A stretch of 64,000 nt of DNA from an uncultured Acetatifactor sp. (GCA_910589035.1 CAJUSI010000066.1:4988-68987), one strand, 5' to 3'; shown: positions 41,677 through 50,697, counted from the stretch's first letter. Notes: generated by a model not told the origin, from the letters alone. Numbers and translations are program-made.

Positions 41677-42168
41677 CTATATATTAAGTTCCCGGACAAG
41701 CTCCATGGTTCGATCAGAAATCAATTTCCGGGTGCCCATCGTGAACAGGGTGTCCCTGTCCACCCATTTGTAGCCGATGGTCTCGCCCTCCTGGAGGAGG
41801 ACTGCCTGCTTGTCGCAATCCGTGACGCACAGATATTCCACATAGAGCGCATGGTGCATGTCGTGCACGCCTCTCCCTATTTCCTCTAAATTGACCGCGG
41901 TCAAGCCCGTCTCTTCCTTTAATTCTCTGGCTGCGCAGTCCAGGGGCGCTTCGCCCTGCAGGGCGGAGCCGCCGGCTGTCAATTCCCACATTCCGCCGTA
42001 GTGTTTCCGGAGGTCCCTCTGCATGAGCAGATAGCTTCCGTCCCTGTGTTTTACTATGATATCGCAGACCAGATGGTATACTCCGGCCGGCAGCGGTTCG
42101 CCTCTTACCAGTGTCATGTCTTTTATTCTGTTGAACTTATTGTCGTATGCGTCCCACAACTCGGTCAT
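41677..42168 (-). CDS. Nudix hydrolase
   Basis: A 163-aa Nudix protein with the box GGSALQGEAPLDCAARELKE followed by ETGL. The substrate is not predictable. The 3' part (41743-41865) is duplicated as a fragment at 44013-44135, on the far side of an AT-rich AlbA_2 gene. Confidence 0.88.
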   Translation of the reverse strand: MTELWDAYDNKFNRIKDMTLVRGEPLPAGVYHLVCDIIVKHRDGSYLLMQRDLRKHYGGMWELTAGGSALQGEAPLDCAARELKEETGLTAVNLEEIGRGVHDMHHALYVEYLCVTDCDKQAVLLQEGETIGYKWVDRDTLFTMGTRKLISDRTMELVRELNI

Positions 42169-42177
42169 ATTGCTCCT

Positions 42178-42243
42178 CCCTCACCCGGACGATCCGGAAC
42201 CAACATTTTGCCAAAAGGCGCAAGCTTTCGCTGTTAAACGCCA
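42178..42243. repeat. Dispersed ~65-bp repeat, copy 1
   Basis: CCGGAACCAACATTTTGCC, then GCGCAAG and CGCTGTTAAACGCC, matches the copy at 61305-61370 at most positions. Both lie just upstream of minus-strand genes. A weaker, shorter version may be present at about 24975-25020. Confidence 0.65.
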
Positions 42244-42382
42244 TACCCTATATCTGGGGTTTTTGAATTTTTTGTTGTCGTGGCGCTATCGCGAATCGAA
42301 TTTCTTCTCTCAGCACGCACCCTTTCTGCCACTTGTTAATCCAACTGCGAACTACTGCGAACTACTGCGAATTTACTGCGAA

Positions 42383-43753
42383 CTATATGTTCAGCGAATA
42401 TGTTAATGTTGGATCATGTTTGTTGCCATTCATTTTTATTACCCCGATTTCCAACAAATGACTAAGCTTTTTATTGATAGTTCTTCTCGTCTTACTTACC
42501 ATCACAGATAATTCCGTAGCGGTAATACAACTTCTGCTTCCCATAATTGTTACAATGTCCTTTTCAACTGCATCCAGCTTATTCCAATATTCCACCATTT
42601 TCTTTTCAGCAGTTTCTGTCTGCCTTGCCGTTCTTGCAATAATATTGTTCTTTAAAACCAATTTTACCGTCTGTCCGCCAGGCTCTGAATACTCCGGCGC
42701 TTCAAGAAAATAGTTTTCCATATCTGAGTATATACGTTTTACGCCCTCGTTCAGTTCTTTCACAATGCCAAAATCCGCCAATACACGAGCCATGCGGGGA
42801 TTTCTCGAAAAATTTGTAGTCCTGATATTGTCAACCGTCACAATATTGGGCAATTTGCCGGGACTTTCGATTTCCAATCTGTCATCATACATCGTTACCT
42901 TAATATATTTTCCTTCCATAGCATACTCCCGATGAGCAACGGCATTTACAATACCTTCTGCCCATGCAAACGGCGGATACTCTTCCACAGTTTTAAAATT
43001 ACCTGTTTCTGAATCTAACGAAGTAAACTCTCTTAATTGCGCGGCAATAAACTTTTTAGCTTTTTCTACGATTTTCAATATCGGATACTCAATGTTGGTA
43101 TCTTTAATAATATTCATCTGCGTACCAACACCTGCCGTTGTTCCGTCATAGCGTATAAAACGAATTCTGCAATTTGGATAAAACTGATATACATTTTTTG
43201 CAAATAATAATACAGCCGCATTTGTCAAATACTTTCTTCCATTCCATTCTTTATAAAAACCTCTTGAAGATAATAATTGCTCAACCGAAATATTCGGACT
43301 CCCAAGAATATCCTTATATTTTTTGATCAATTCCGCATCCAGATCAGAAATCTTCACATCATGATTTAATTCATCCTCATAATGTCTGGCTCCTTTGCTA
43401 TACTCTAACTTTCGCAAATCATCTCCCTTTAACTCTCGTTTTCTGTCACCGATACGCAAAAATACGGAACCGTTAGAGGTGCTGATTACTCTATCGACAC
43501 TTGGATATATATGCAGCAGCAATAGTCTGTCTGGTTGTCCTTCCGCATTTTCTATATCAAGAAATTCCTCTTGATATTCCGGTGTGGGGTTACAGCAATC
43601 CATAGGAGCATTAATAAAATTATTGATTTTCTCAGCCCCTGCAGCATTAATCCCTTCCAATCGGCGTGTTTTATCACTGATACCAAATACAATCGTTCCT
43701 CCATCTGCATTTGCATATGCAGATATCTCATCGGCAATATCGGACGGTTTCAA
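42383..43753 (-). CDS. AlbA_2/Schlafen-like ATP-binding regulator, N-terminus frameshifted
   Basis: AT-rich gene. An AlbA_2 DNA-binding domain (IADEISAYANADGGTIVFGI) is followed by an HATPase-like domain (WAEGIVNAVAHREYAMEGKY, ESPGKLPNIV) and a C-terminal winged helix (CITATELSVMVSKTRRTINK). Such proteins are predicted regulators or defence factors. The N-terminus appears broken: MVKSSINPLLTLDYMIGEDE is encoded upstream from ATG 43842 in another frame, and one T missing from the T-run at 43773-43776 would join it to FDRKSAQLKPSDI. Either a pseudogene or an assembly error; the remaining frame would have to start at TTG 43753. Confidence 0.75.
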   Translation of the reverse strand: MKPSDIADEISAYANADGGTIVFGISDKTRRLEGINAAGAEKINNFINAPMDCCNPTPEYQEEFLDIENAEGQPDRLLLLHIYPSVDRVISTSNGSVFLRIGDRKRELKGDDLRKLEYSKGARHYEDELNHDVKISDLDAELIKKYKDILGSPNISVEQLLSSRGFYKEWNGRKYLTNAAVLLFAKNVYQFYPNCRIRFIRYDGTTAGVGTQMNIIKDTNIEYPILKIVEKAKKFIAAQLREFTSLDSETGNFKTVEEYPPFAWAEGIVNAVAHREYAMEGKYIKVTMYDDRLEIESPGKLPNIVTVDNIRTTNFSRNPRMARVLADFGIVKELNEGVKRIYSDMENYFLEAPEYSEPGGQTVKLVLKNNIIARTARQTETAEKKMVEYWNKLDAVEKDIVTIMGSRSCITATELSVMVSKTRRTINKKLSHLLEIGVIKMNGNKHDPTLTYSLNI

Positions 43754-43842
43754 TTGTGCGGATTTTCGGTCGAAAATTTTATTTCGTCTTCACCAATCAT
43801 ATAATCTAATGTGAGAAGCGGATTTATTGAAGATTTTACCAT
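43754..43842 (-). pseudogene. Out-of-frame 5' end of the AlbA_2 gene
   Basis: ATG 43842 lies 7 bases after GAGGAAG and encodes MVKSSINPLLTLDYMIGEDE; the frame then misses one base relative to the main gene. See the entry at 42383. Confidence 0.7.
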
Positions 43843-43867
43843 ATATCTACTTCCTCTATATAATTTT

Positions 43868-44000
43868 AATGATTATATACAATGCTCAGCCAGTTCCGTT
43901 CGGATTCCGTTATGGTGATATATCAGTGCAGTAAAAATATTGCCAGGATATTCACCAACACAGCGTAGAGGCATTCGGCTGAGTTTGGTATATAATCATT
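43868..44000. mobile_element. 133-bp inverted-repeat element
   Basis: Perfect 13-bp terminal inverted repeats AATGATTATATAC (43868-43880) and GTATATAATCATT (43988-44000), with an inner imperfect pair CTCAGCC/GGCTGAG. No coding capacity; MITE-like. It sits between the AlbA_2 gene and the Nudix fragment. Confidence 0.6.
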
Positions 44001-44012
44001 TAATTTTTAATA

Positions 44013-44135
44013 CAGCGTGTCCCTGTCCACCCATTTATAGACGATGGTCTCGCCCTCCTGGAGGGCGATTGCCTGCTTGTCGCAATCCGTGATGTGCAGG
44101 TATTCCACATAAAGCGCATGGTATATGTCGTGTAT
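44013..44135 (-). pseudogene. Nudix hydrolase fragment
   Basis: About 123 bp closely match 41743-41865 and encode HALYVEYL, TDCDKQAIALQEGE and YKWVDRDTL, a part of the Nudix protein at 41677. No start and no Nudix box remain. It marks a duplication flanking the AlbA_2 gene. Confidence 0.8.
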
Positions 44136-44150
44136 CAATTCAATAGTTTT

Positions 44151-44504
44151 CTAAACTGAGAGCCATCTGGCAGGGTTCAAATCATCATCATAGTATCGTT
44201 TGCTTTTCACTCTACCGTTAACTTTAATTTGATAAATGCAGCGGTTATACTTGAAATGCCAGCGAATATCACAAATTGTGCCTATTATATCGGGATGATT
44301 GCAGGGGGAAACCCGCTCTCCATAAACATATTGGGGAGGTATTGGCAGTTCTCTGATATACTTCATATCTGGCTTGTACACGGTTTCAGGTAATATAATC
44401 TCTGCTTCACCATTCTCTTTTATCCTGTATTGAATAACGGTCTGAAACAATCCCTCTTGTATGGCTTTACTGTCAAGATATATTCCCCACATTTTGTTCC
44501 TCAT
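44151..44504 (-). CDS. Hypothetical protein, possibly SH3-like
   Basis: A 117-aa protein, not firmly recognised. The C-terminal half (PQYVYGERVSPCNHPDIIG, then WHFKYNRCIYQIKVNGR and SKRYYDDDL) resembles small beta-barrel proteins found in many Lachnospiraceae. No membrane segment. It is separated from its neighbours by remnant DNA. Confidence 0.6.
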   Translation of the reverse strand: MRNKMWGIYLDSKAIQEGLFQTVIQYRIKENGEAEIILPETVYKPDMKYIRELPIPPQYVYGERVSPCNHPDIIGTICDIRWHFKYNRCIYQIKVNGRVKSKRYYDDDLNPARWLSV

Positions 44505-44653
44505 TTATAAATGCAGATGTTTCGCTTTTTGTTCGTATCGCCGTTTGAAAAACAGCGGCTCCGAAAAGAGTGTTTCTATTCATCCGGCAATATAGCGCTT
44601 CCATCCCTGCTCACATTTAGCGGCCAATGCGTCGCTCCCGCTCTGGCTCACGT

Positions 44654-45451
44654 TCAGCCGCCAATATGGCATCTCAATTTCGTGCAGTTCTCCGCTTCCC
44701 TCTTCAACCTCTCCATATGCTCCGCTTCCGGCGGCAGGATGTCCGGCAGTTCATAGGTTCTGCCCAGGCCTGCATACTTGTCCTGGCCCAGCCTGTGGTA
44801 GGGAAGCAGGTAGATCTCCTCCACCCCGGGGAGGGCGTCCGCAAACCGGGCGATGGCCCTGATTTCCTCCGAGGTGGCATTGAAGGTGGGGATCACGGGC
44901 ACCCGGATGCTAAGGCGGGTCTGGCCGGAGGCGGCGATTTTCTTCACGTTCTCCAGCATCAGCTCATTGCCTTTTCCGGTAAATTGTTTGTGTTTGGCGC
45001 TGTCCATATGTTTGACATCGCAGAGATAGTGGTCGAGCCAGGGCAAAATTTCCCGGATCACCTCCCACTTGGCGCAGGCCATACTCTCCATGGCGGTGTT
45101 GATGCCCACCGCCTTCGCCGCGTGAAGCAGGTCGCGGGCAAATTCCGGCTGGCAGAGGCTCTCCCCGCCGGAGAGGGTCAATCCCCCGCCGGAGCGGTGG
45201 TAATAGGGCCTGTCCTTCTCCACGGTCTCCATGACCTCCGCCACAGTCACGTCCCGGCCGATGGTCTTGGGCTTGCCCTGGACGGTCATCTCCTGGATGC
45301 GGTACTCCTGGGATTCCGGGTTGCAGCACCATTTGCACCGCAGCACACAGCCCTTGAGAAAGCAGATAGTGCGGATTCCCGTTCCGTCGTGAATGGAATA
45401 GCGCTGTATGTCGAAGATTCTTCCCTTTGTCTGTAAATAATCTGTTGTCAT
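44654..45451 (-). CDS. Glycyl radical enzyme activating enzyme (radical SAM)
   Basis: Radical SAM activase that abstracts a hydrogen from the glycine of its partner enzyme. The cluster motif is CVLRCKWC within RTICFLKGCVLRCKWCCNPE, with the SAM region GGGLTLSGGE. The usual ferredoxin-like insert of diol-dehydratase activases is absent: only ~30 residues without Cys lie between the two motifs, as in the shorter PflA type. ATG 45451 follows AAGGAG. It lies about 13 kb from the glycyl radical enzyme at 58608, its likely partner, and 8 kb from the BMC operon. Confidence 0.92.
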   Translation of the reverse strand: MTTDYLQTKGRIFDIQRYSIHDGTGIRTICFLKGCVLRCKWCCNPESQEYRIQEMTVQGKPKTIGRDVTVAEVMETVEKDRPYYHRSGGGLTLSGGESLCQPEFARDLLHAAKAVGINTAMESMACAKWEVIREILPWLDHYLCDVKHMDSAKHKQFTGKGNELMLENVKKIAASGQTRLSIRVPVIPTFNATSEEIRAIARFADALPGVEEIYLLPYHRLGQDKYAGLGRTYELPDILPPEAEHMERLKREAENCTKLRCHIGG

Positions 45452-45537
45452 TTTTCTGCTCCTTATATACCTCAATGGCCTGCGGAAATCTCCGGATTCC
45501 TTTTGGGAACCGTCTTGTCTCCTGGGGCCTTTTTGAC

Positions 45538-46317
45538 TCACCATGTCTTCACCAGAAAAATCAGTCCGTGCAGTCCGCTGCCCACGGCGTTTCTGTTTTC
45601 GCAGATTTTCAGATGCAGTTCCATGTATTTCTCAAAGTCTTTCTCTTTTGCTTCGGCAAAAATCTCTCCCCGCAGATAGGGATTTCCGTCGGAGGTGAGA
45701 TGGTGAAGGATTTTCAGGCCATGTCTCGCCGCCAGCTCTTCCATCTCCTCCGGCAGCATATAGACAAAGGGCTCCTCGAAGCATCTGCGCTCATACCCTT
45801 CCGCTATCTCCTCCATGTTTTTCAGTCCGGGCGCCAGATACAGGGGCAATGCCCCTATCAGATTGATGTAGCTTACCGCCAGAATGCCGTCCCTTTTCAG
45901 CAGTCTCAGGCATTGTTCCAGCGCCCTGTCCCGCATGCTTTCCCTCAGGTGATAAAACGCGCCCATGCACAGAACCACATCAAAATATCCGTCGCCGTAA
46001 TGGTTGGGCTCACAGATGTCTCCCACGAAAATATCCTTTAGAGCCGAATTCTTCTCCGGATTTTTCTCCTGCTTTTCCAGCATTTTCTCCACATAGAAGG
46101 GCACAAGGTCGCTGGCGGCCACGCTGTGTCCCTCCGCCGCCAGCCGGAAGGCATATCTCCCGGTTCCCGCGCAGCCGTCAAAAATCCTGCTGCCGGGCGG
46201 TATCACTTTCCGGAAATAATGCAGGGTGGTCCACCATTCGATCTGGTGCCCGTAGTCCCGGAAAAGTCTTGCCTCCTCATCGTAGGCATTATAATACTCG
46301 ATTACGCTTTTGCTCAT
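45538..46317 (-). CDS. Class I SAM-dependent methyltransferase
   Basis: A 259-aa methyltransferase with motif I IFDGCAGTGRYAFRLAAEGH and the post-motif VVLCMGAFYHL. The substrate is unknown. ATG 46317 lies after GGGGGAGAG. It precedes the activase gene on the same strand but shares no obvious function with it. Confidence 0.85.
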   Translation of the reverse strand: MSKSVIEYYNAYDEEARLFRDYGHQIEWWTTLHYFRKVIPPGSRIFDGCAGTGRYAFRLAAEGHSVAASDLVPFYVEKMLEKQEKNPEKNSALKDIFVGDICEPNHYGDGYFDVVLCMGAFYHLRESMRDRALEQCLRLLKRDGILAVSYINLIGALPLYLAPGLKNMEEIAEGYERRCFEEPFVYMLPEEMEELAARHGLKILHHLTSDGNPYLRGEIFAEAKEKDFEKYMELHLKICENRNAVGSGLHGLIFLVKTW

Positions 46318-46349
46318 ATCTCTCCCCCGCAACTGCGTTTATACATCAA

Positions 46350-47108
46350 TTATCCATATAAGGAACGCAGCTCTTCCAGAATGGCTTCCTTCGTCTTTCC
46401 CAGGATTCCAAGCTGCTTCAAATCAACTTCCTCCAACGCCATTTTCTCTATGAATGCTCTCATATCATTCAGAACTGCCTTCGGAACATACATAGATGCC
46501 TCCATGTTCCGATCAAACAGCTCTGTCAACCGAAATACGTCATTTTTGTGTTTTCGTATATTCCTGCTGTCCACCTGCCCGCCGGCGGCTTTTCTCTCAG
46601 TTAAATCCATCCACGCCTTAGCCTTAAAGGGAATCAGATACGGCGTATCCAAAACGGTAACCCCGGCCACCCGGACTCTTCCCTGTCTTAAAAATTCATA
46701 GTAATCATCATTGAGCAAGATTGCCGAAAGACTGGATACATCTCCTTCTATCGGAAGCGGAGAAAGCACCGCGTCTTCCGGGAGCATGATAATGTCGGGC
46801 TTTCTCGTAAACAGTTCAATCATCGCCGGGTATTCCCGTGAGGACGGATTCGCGAAACGGTAGAACTGAGGTTCTCCCGTGCTTTTATTCCTATGCTCAT
46901 ATCCTGCCGTAACAACATATTCCCAGAACCTTCTTCCGAATGCCATATCCAACGCTTCTAAAATCAGCACAAGATCAATGTCCTTTGTCGCGCGGAAGTC
47001 AAGTCCCTCATCGGCCATCAGTAAATCGCAGGCTGTTCCGCCTATGATCGCATACTGCTCCTCATATCCCCGAAACCATTCTTTGAAACTCTCAATCCCT
47101 CTTACCAT
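46350..47108 (-). CDS. Nucleotidyltransferase, AbiEii-like (toxin of a winged-helix pair)
   Basis: About 252 aa with the nucleotidyltransferase motif YAIIGGTACDLLMADEGLDF and TKDIDLVLILEAL (metal Asp pair), and a conserved FKAKAWMDLTERKAAGG segment. It overlaps the upstream winged-helix gene by 17 bases, and together they resemble an AbiE-like toxin-antitoxin. ATG 47108 lies after AAGGATATTC. Toxic activity is inferred from fold and context. Confidence 0.8.
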   Translation of the reverse strand: MVRGIESFKEWFRGYEEQYAIIGGTACDLLMADEGLDFRATKDIDLVLILEALDMAFGRRFWEYVVTAGYEHRNKSTGEPQFYRFANPSSREYPAMIELFTRKPDIIMLPEDAVLSPLPIEGDVSSLSAILLNDDYYEFLRQGRVRVAGVTVLDTPYLIPFKAKAWMDLTERKAAGGQVDSRNIRKHKNDVFRLTELFDRNMEASMYVPKAVLNDMRAFIEKMALEEVDLKQLGILGKTKEAILEELRSLYG

Positions 47109-48051
47109 GAATATCCTTCCATACCCCCGCAAGCATTTCCTCTATGGCTTCTTCTATCCGCTCATCCCTTTCACCGCCAAGTGCAAGAGCAAGGGAAAGC
47201 CTGTCCACAAATCCATCCTCCGCCAGCTTTTTCGGATCATAGCGCCAAAGCTCCACCGCGCATTGCTCGTCCGAATCATGCAGTTTTTTCGAAGCTGCAC
47301 TGTCCCACGCCGCCACACTGTCCGCGGCAAAACTTTCCACCGGAGGCGGATTCAGCATGGAATACTCGGCAAGAGCAGAATAACCGCTGATCAGCAGTTT
47401 TTCCTTTATTTTCGCTTTTGGCACATAAATCCTCCGCTTCACCGGATTACACAAAAATCTTTTTGCATCCCTGAAAAGATTTTCCGGCGTCTTTTCGGAA
47501 AAAATAACCTTCTGTACGCCTCTTTTTTCCGTTCGTATCAGCCCCATATCCTCCAGCTGCCTGGAGGCCCTGGAAATCGAAGTGGGGGTAAGCGCCAGTC
47601 GACAGGATGCCTCGCTGGTCAAAAGCTCCCCACAGCCCTGATAAATATAGCTGAGAAGCAGCTGCTGTGCAGACGGAAGCATGACCTCTGTCTCCTGCCG
47701 CTCGCCGTCTCCCCGTTCCTGAAGATATACTGCCAGGAAGGGAAGATATATCTGCCTGCCCTCCACGATAAACGGAACATGATCGCGAAGAAGATACTCT
47801 TTCTGCCTATAGGTCAAATGCGCCGGGACAAGGACGACCGGCACTCCTTCCGTTCTCTGCACCCTGTCAACATGTTTTTTGACGGCGCTCACCGCATCCA
47901 GTTCCGTTTTGGGATAAAGGAATACAGCCGCCTTCCCATCCAGGGTAACCTTTTGAAACCGATACCGTGCATGGATGTAATTCGGCATGGATTTCGGAGG
48001 ATCCTCTCTATATACAATGCTGATTCCCAAAACATGATTTAAATATTCCAT
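47092..48051 (-). CDS. Winged-helix regulator/antitoxin-like protein
   Basis: A 319-aa protein with a winged helix in its centre (LLTSEASCRLALTPTSISRA, SRQLEDMGLIRTEKRG) and a C-terminal helical region. Pairs of this type and a nucleotidyltransferase (46350) resemble AbiEi/AbiEii. ATG 48051 follows GAGGCAGG. The promoter upstream is overlapped by an inverted repeat, consistent with self-repression. Confidence 0.78.
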   Translation of the reverse strand: MEYLNHVLGISIVYREDPPKSMPNYIHARYRFQKVTLDGKAAVFLYPKTELDAVSAVKKHVDRVQRTEGVPVVLVPAHLTYRQKEYLLRDHVPFIVEGRQIYLPFLAVYLQERGDGERQETEVMLPSAQQLLLSYIYQGCGELLTSEASCRLALTPTSISRASRQLEDMGLIRTEKRGVQKVIFSEKTPENLFRDAKRFLCNPVKRRIYVPKAKIKEKLLISGYSALAEYSMLNPPPVESFAADSVAAWDSAASKKLHDSDEQCAVELWRYDPKKLAEDGFVDRLSLALALGGERDERIEEAIEEMLAGVWKDIHGKRD

Positions 48052-48066
48052 TGCGCCTGCCTCTTT

Positions 48067-48124
48067 CTTGACTTTTAAATGTATTATAACTTTGTTTTTG
48101 TTATAATTCAATATAAAAGTCAAG
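48067..48124 (-). promoter_or_regulatory. Promoter with inverted repeat for the winged-helix/nucleotidyltransferase pair
   Basis: On the minus strand TTGAAT (48106-48111) and TATAAT (48083-48088) are 17 bp apart. Inverted arms CTTGACTTTTA and TAAAAGTCAAG form the outer pair and ATTATAAC/GTTATAAT the inner pair, covering the promoter. A plausible autoregulatory operator, analogous to the abiE promoter at 40215. Confidence 0.7.
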
Positions 48125-48228
48125 AATAAAAATACCAAATATCGACAGGCATCCCCTCCGCCAGTCGCCTGAAAGAGGATTTACATTCCCAAATGCCGAC
48201 ACCCTGCCGAATATAGGAAATCGTATTT

Positions 48229-49044
48229 TTACAGCCTGCACAGCGCCTCCAGCGCAAGGGCAAACAGCCGCTCCCTTGCCGAAAGATTATTGTTCCAGTT
48301 TCTGTCGTCGTAATCCTCGGCGCCGCCGATGAGGATATCCCCGCTATAGAGGAGCTGTCCGAACATCCTGCCCCGGAACTGCGCGATGGCGGCCATGGTG
48401 GCGCACTCCATCTCCACGGCCCTGCAGCCCTCCTCCCTCCGGTAGGCCACCATCTCCCTGGTCTCCCGGTAGAAGCCATCCGTAGACCAGGTGGCGCATT
48501 CTATGTAGGGGACACCGTGCCGGTCCAGGACTTTTCGGAAGCTCTCTATGGGCCCGGGCTGCAGCTCGATGAACCGGGCGGGCGGCAGATACTTGTAGGA
48601 GGCTCCCTCGTCCCGCAGGGCACGCACCGGCAGGATCACAGCCCCTTCCGGAATCTCATCCAGCACCCCGCATCCCCCGCAGCAGACGATCACCTCTACG
48701 CCCCAGCCGTACAGCCAATCTGTCATCATGGCGATGGAGCCGGAGGCCACCACCGCCTGGACGGCGCAGACTTCCGTTCCGTCCACTTTAAAGCGATATA
48801 CATGGAAGTCCTTCATCTCGGACACATAGGTCCCGATCCGCTCTCCGCCGTATCTCTCCACCGCTTTGTCGAATACTTCCTCAAAAAATGTCACCAGGCA
48901 CAGCCTTGGAAACCGTTTTAAACCGCTTCTGTCCGTGCAGCTGCAGCCGTCCCTGTTCGATTTATCGCCCTCCCTGTCCGGATTGATGACGGCGATTCTG
49001 TCCGTGCTGTATTCTAAAATCGGGTATTCGTTTTTGATAACCAT
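48229..49044 (-). CDS. Nucleoside phosphorylase family protein
   Basis: PNP/UDP-phosphorylase fold: VVASGSIAMMTDWLYGWG, VIVCCGGCGVLDEIPEGAVI, VEMECATMAAIAQFRG and LLYSGD. It would cleave nucleosides with phosphate; base preference is uncertain. A paralogue of similar length and arrangement is at 61888. A Cys/Asp-rich insert (DREGDKSNRDGCSCTDRSGL) near residue 25-45 is unique to this copy. Confidence 0.85.
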   Translation of the reverse strand: MVIKNEYPILEYSTDRIAVINPDREGDKSNRDGCSCTDRSGLKRFPRLCLVTFFEEVFDKAVERYGGERIGTYVSEMKDFHVYRFKVDGTEVCAVQAVVASGSIAMMTDWLYGWGVEVIVCCGGCGVLDEIPEGAVILPVRALRDEGASYKYLPPARFIELQPGPIESFRKVLDRHGVPYIECATWSTDGFYRETREMVAYRREEGCRAVEMECATMAAIAQFRGRMFGQLLYSGDILIGGAEDYDDRNWNNNLSARERLFALALEALCRL

Positions 49045-49115
49045 TTCGTATTCTCCATCCTGCCGTTGATAATAGAAAGTTCAACGAATCATTATAAAAT
49101 CATATACATAATTTC

Positions 49116-49532
49116 CTAGTCCAATAAACGCCCCGCCCTATAAGAGCATTCCAGATAACTTGGATTCTGATAATAAATATCCGTCTTAAAATCGGATATT
49201 TTATCACTGATAAAGGAAGAAAATATGTTAAATAATTCATCCACTTCTTTTCCCTCTTCCGCGCAATCTTCTATCATAATACAGTACAGCTTTCCGATAT
49301 CCAGGAAACTGGGAACCGTATATTTACATTCGGTAATTGTATCAAAATCACCTCCGGGAATTTTATACCGCTCAATCAATTCATCACTAACCTGTTCAAA
49401 TGAAAGACAATGATTTACTTCCGCGTCATATAACTGCTTATCTATCCCTTCCCTCCCAAAGAATTTCACAATAGTGCCGCGCTTATTCTGCGTCTGTCGT
49501 GCAATATATTCAACAGACATAAAAAAAATCAT
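49116..49532 (-). CDS. Protein accompanying a DUF3990 gene, unknown function
   Basis: A 138-aa protein with KFFGREGIDKQLYDAEVNHC, LSFEQVSDELIERY and CKYTVPSFLDIGKLYCIMI, a pattern I associate with small proteins encoded next to DUF3990 genes in Clostridia. The function is not known; a toxin-antitoxin role is inferred. Its 5' end overlaps the DUF3990 remnant by 4 bases. An internal ATG at 49520 may be the true start. AT-rich. Confidence 0.6.
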   Translation of the reverse strand: MIFFMSVEYIARQTQNKRGTIVKFFGREGIDKQLYDAEVNHCLSFEQVSDELIERYKIPGGDFDTITECKYTVPSFLDIGKLYCIMIEDCAEEGKEVDELFNIFSSFISDKISDFKTDIYYQNPSYLECSYRAGRLLD

Positions 49533-49801
49533 TTTTTTGCTTTTCTGTCATATACAATTTCACTCCTGTTAAAATTCAAACAATTAAGCGCCGATAAAGT
49601 ATGAAAACTAATCTGATGTGTGGGATACCGAAATTCTGCCAATACCCAAAACTGCCTGCGGGTTATCCTGTCTGAAAGGAAGTCATTTACATAATTCCAT
49701 ATGGTATCGTTTGCCATCGGTCCTTCCACAATATCATACGGATGTGTTCCGCCGCTTCTGCATTTGGCAATAAAATCCAGCGTCTCTTCATAAAATTTTA
49801 T
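49529..49801 (-). pseudogene. 5'-truncated DUF3990 protein
   Basis: Conserved C-terminal DUF3990 sequence (IVEGPMANDTIWNYVNDFL, RRQFWVLAEFRYPTHQISFH, ALNCLNF) reads back to FYEETLDFIAKCRSGGTHPY with no start codon, then abuts the stop of the HAD gene. The N-terminal half (the ADP-ribosyltransferase-like part) is gone. Confidence 0.75.
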
Positions 49802-50598
49802 AGCAAATTTTCTTCAATATATCGGGCTACACCGTCCATATCATTGCTTTCCGTTCTGAAATCCGCCGCATCGAGAACCTCATCGATGGCATTGGAAACG
49901 GCAACACCCACACCGCAGTTTTTTATGGATTCTATATCATCGTTATCGTCTCCGAAATAGATTGCATCATCCTGTTTCATGCCCATAGCTTCCAGCATGG
50001 TCCTGATTCCATTCCATTTGGTTGATGCTGTGCTCATTATCTGTATCAATTTGCCCTCTGCCACCGTCATGTAAGTATCCCTGGTCAAGGCCTCTTTTAC
50101 TTCCCGATATATATTTGTTTCTTTATATACGTTAATGTTTTTGTTTGTATCAGTATCTTTATTTATGTTAATTTTCTTGCTGCTCACAAGCAGTTTATAT
50201 ATAATATTTCCTGTCGGCAAAGAAGCAAATTCACTAAAAACCGTGGCATTCTCTTCCGGAATCGGAATATTTGAAAAAACACCCTTGCCTGTTTCCAATG
50301 CCAGAACCAAATCAGGTATCCTGATTACCTTTTTCACAATACTTGCCGCGCTGGATGGTAAAATACCATTTTCAATTATACTATGGGGCAAAATAACTCT
50401 TGCGCCATTCAATGTGGTTATGGCATCAAAGCCAATTTGATTACGATAGCTCAAAATAGCTCTTTCCGGACGGGCGGTTGCCGCCATGAGAACTATTCCC
50501 CTCTCATGACACTTTTTTAAGATAGTGCATGTATATTCTGATACTGTCTTATCTGTGCGAAGCAGGGTCCGGTCCAAATCTGTTATAATTGCTTTCAT
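49798..50598 (-). CDS. Cof-type HAD family hydrolase
   Basis: Phosphatase of the HAD IIB type. Catalytic motif IITDLDRTLLRTDKTVSEY at the N-terminus and YFGDDNDDIESIKNCGVGVA at the C-terminus; a cap domain lies between. It has an unusual Asn/Lys/Thr-rich stretch (NKDTDTNKNINVYKETNIY) in the cap. The substrate, probably a sugar phosphate or nucleotide, is unknown. Confidence 0.88.
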   Translation of the reverse strand: MKAIITDLDRTLLRTDKTVSEYTCTILKKCHERGIVLMAATARPERAILSYRNQIGFDAITTLNGARVILPHSIIENGILPSSAASIVKKVIRIPDLVLALETGKGVFSNIPIPEENATVFSEFASLPTGNIIYKLLVSSKKININKDTDTNKNINVYKETNIYREVKEALTRDTYMTVAEGKLIQIMSTASTKWNGIRTMLEAMGMKQDDAIYFGDDNDDIESIKNCGVGVAVSNAIDEVLDAADFRTESNDMDGVARYIEENLL

Positions 50599-50697
50599 AC
50601 CCTCTCCTGTAAAAGTATTTCACATTTCCGATCTAAATCAAGAACTTACTTTTGATGTTTCGTAATCCACACTTAAAATAATCATTTTTCCGAGAGA

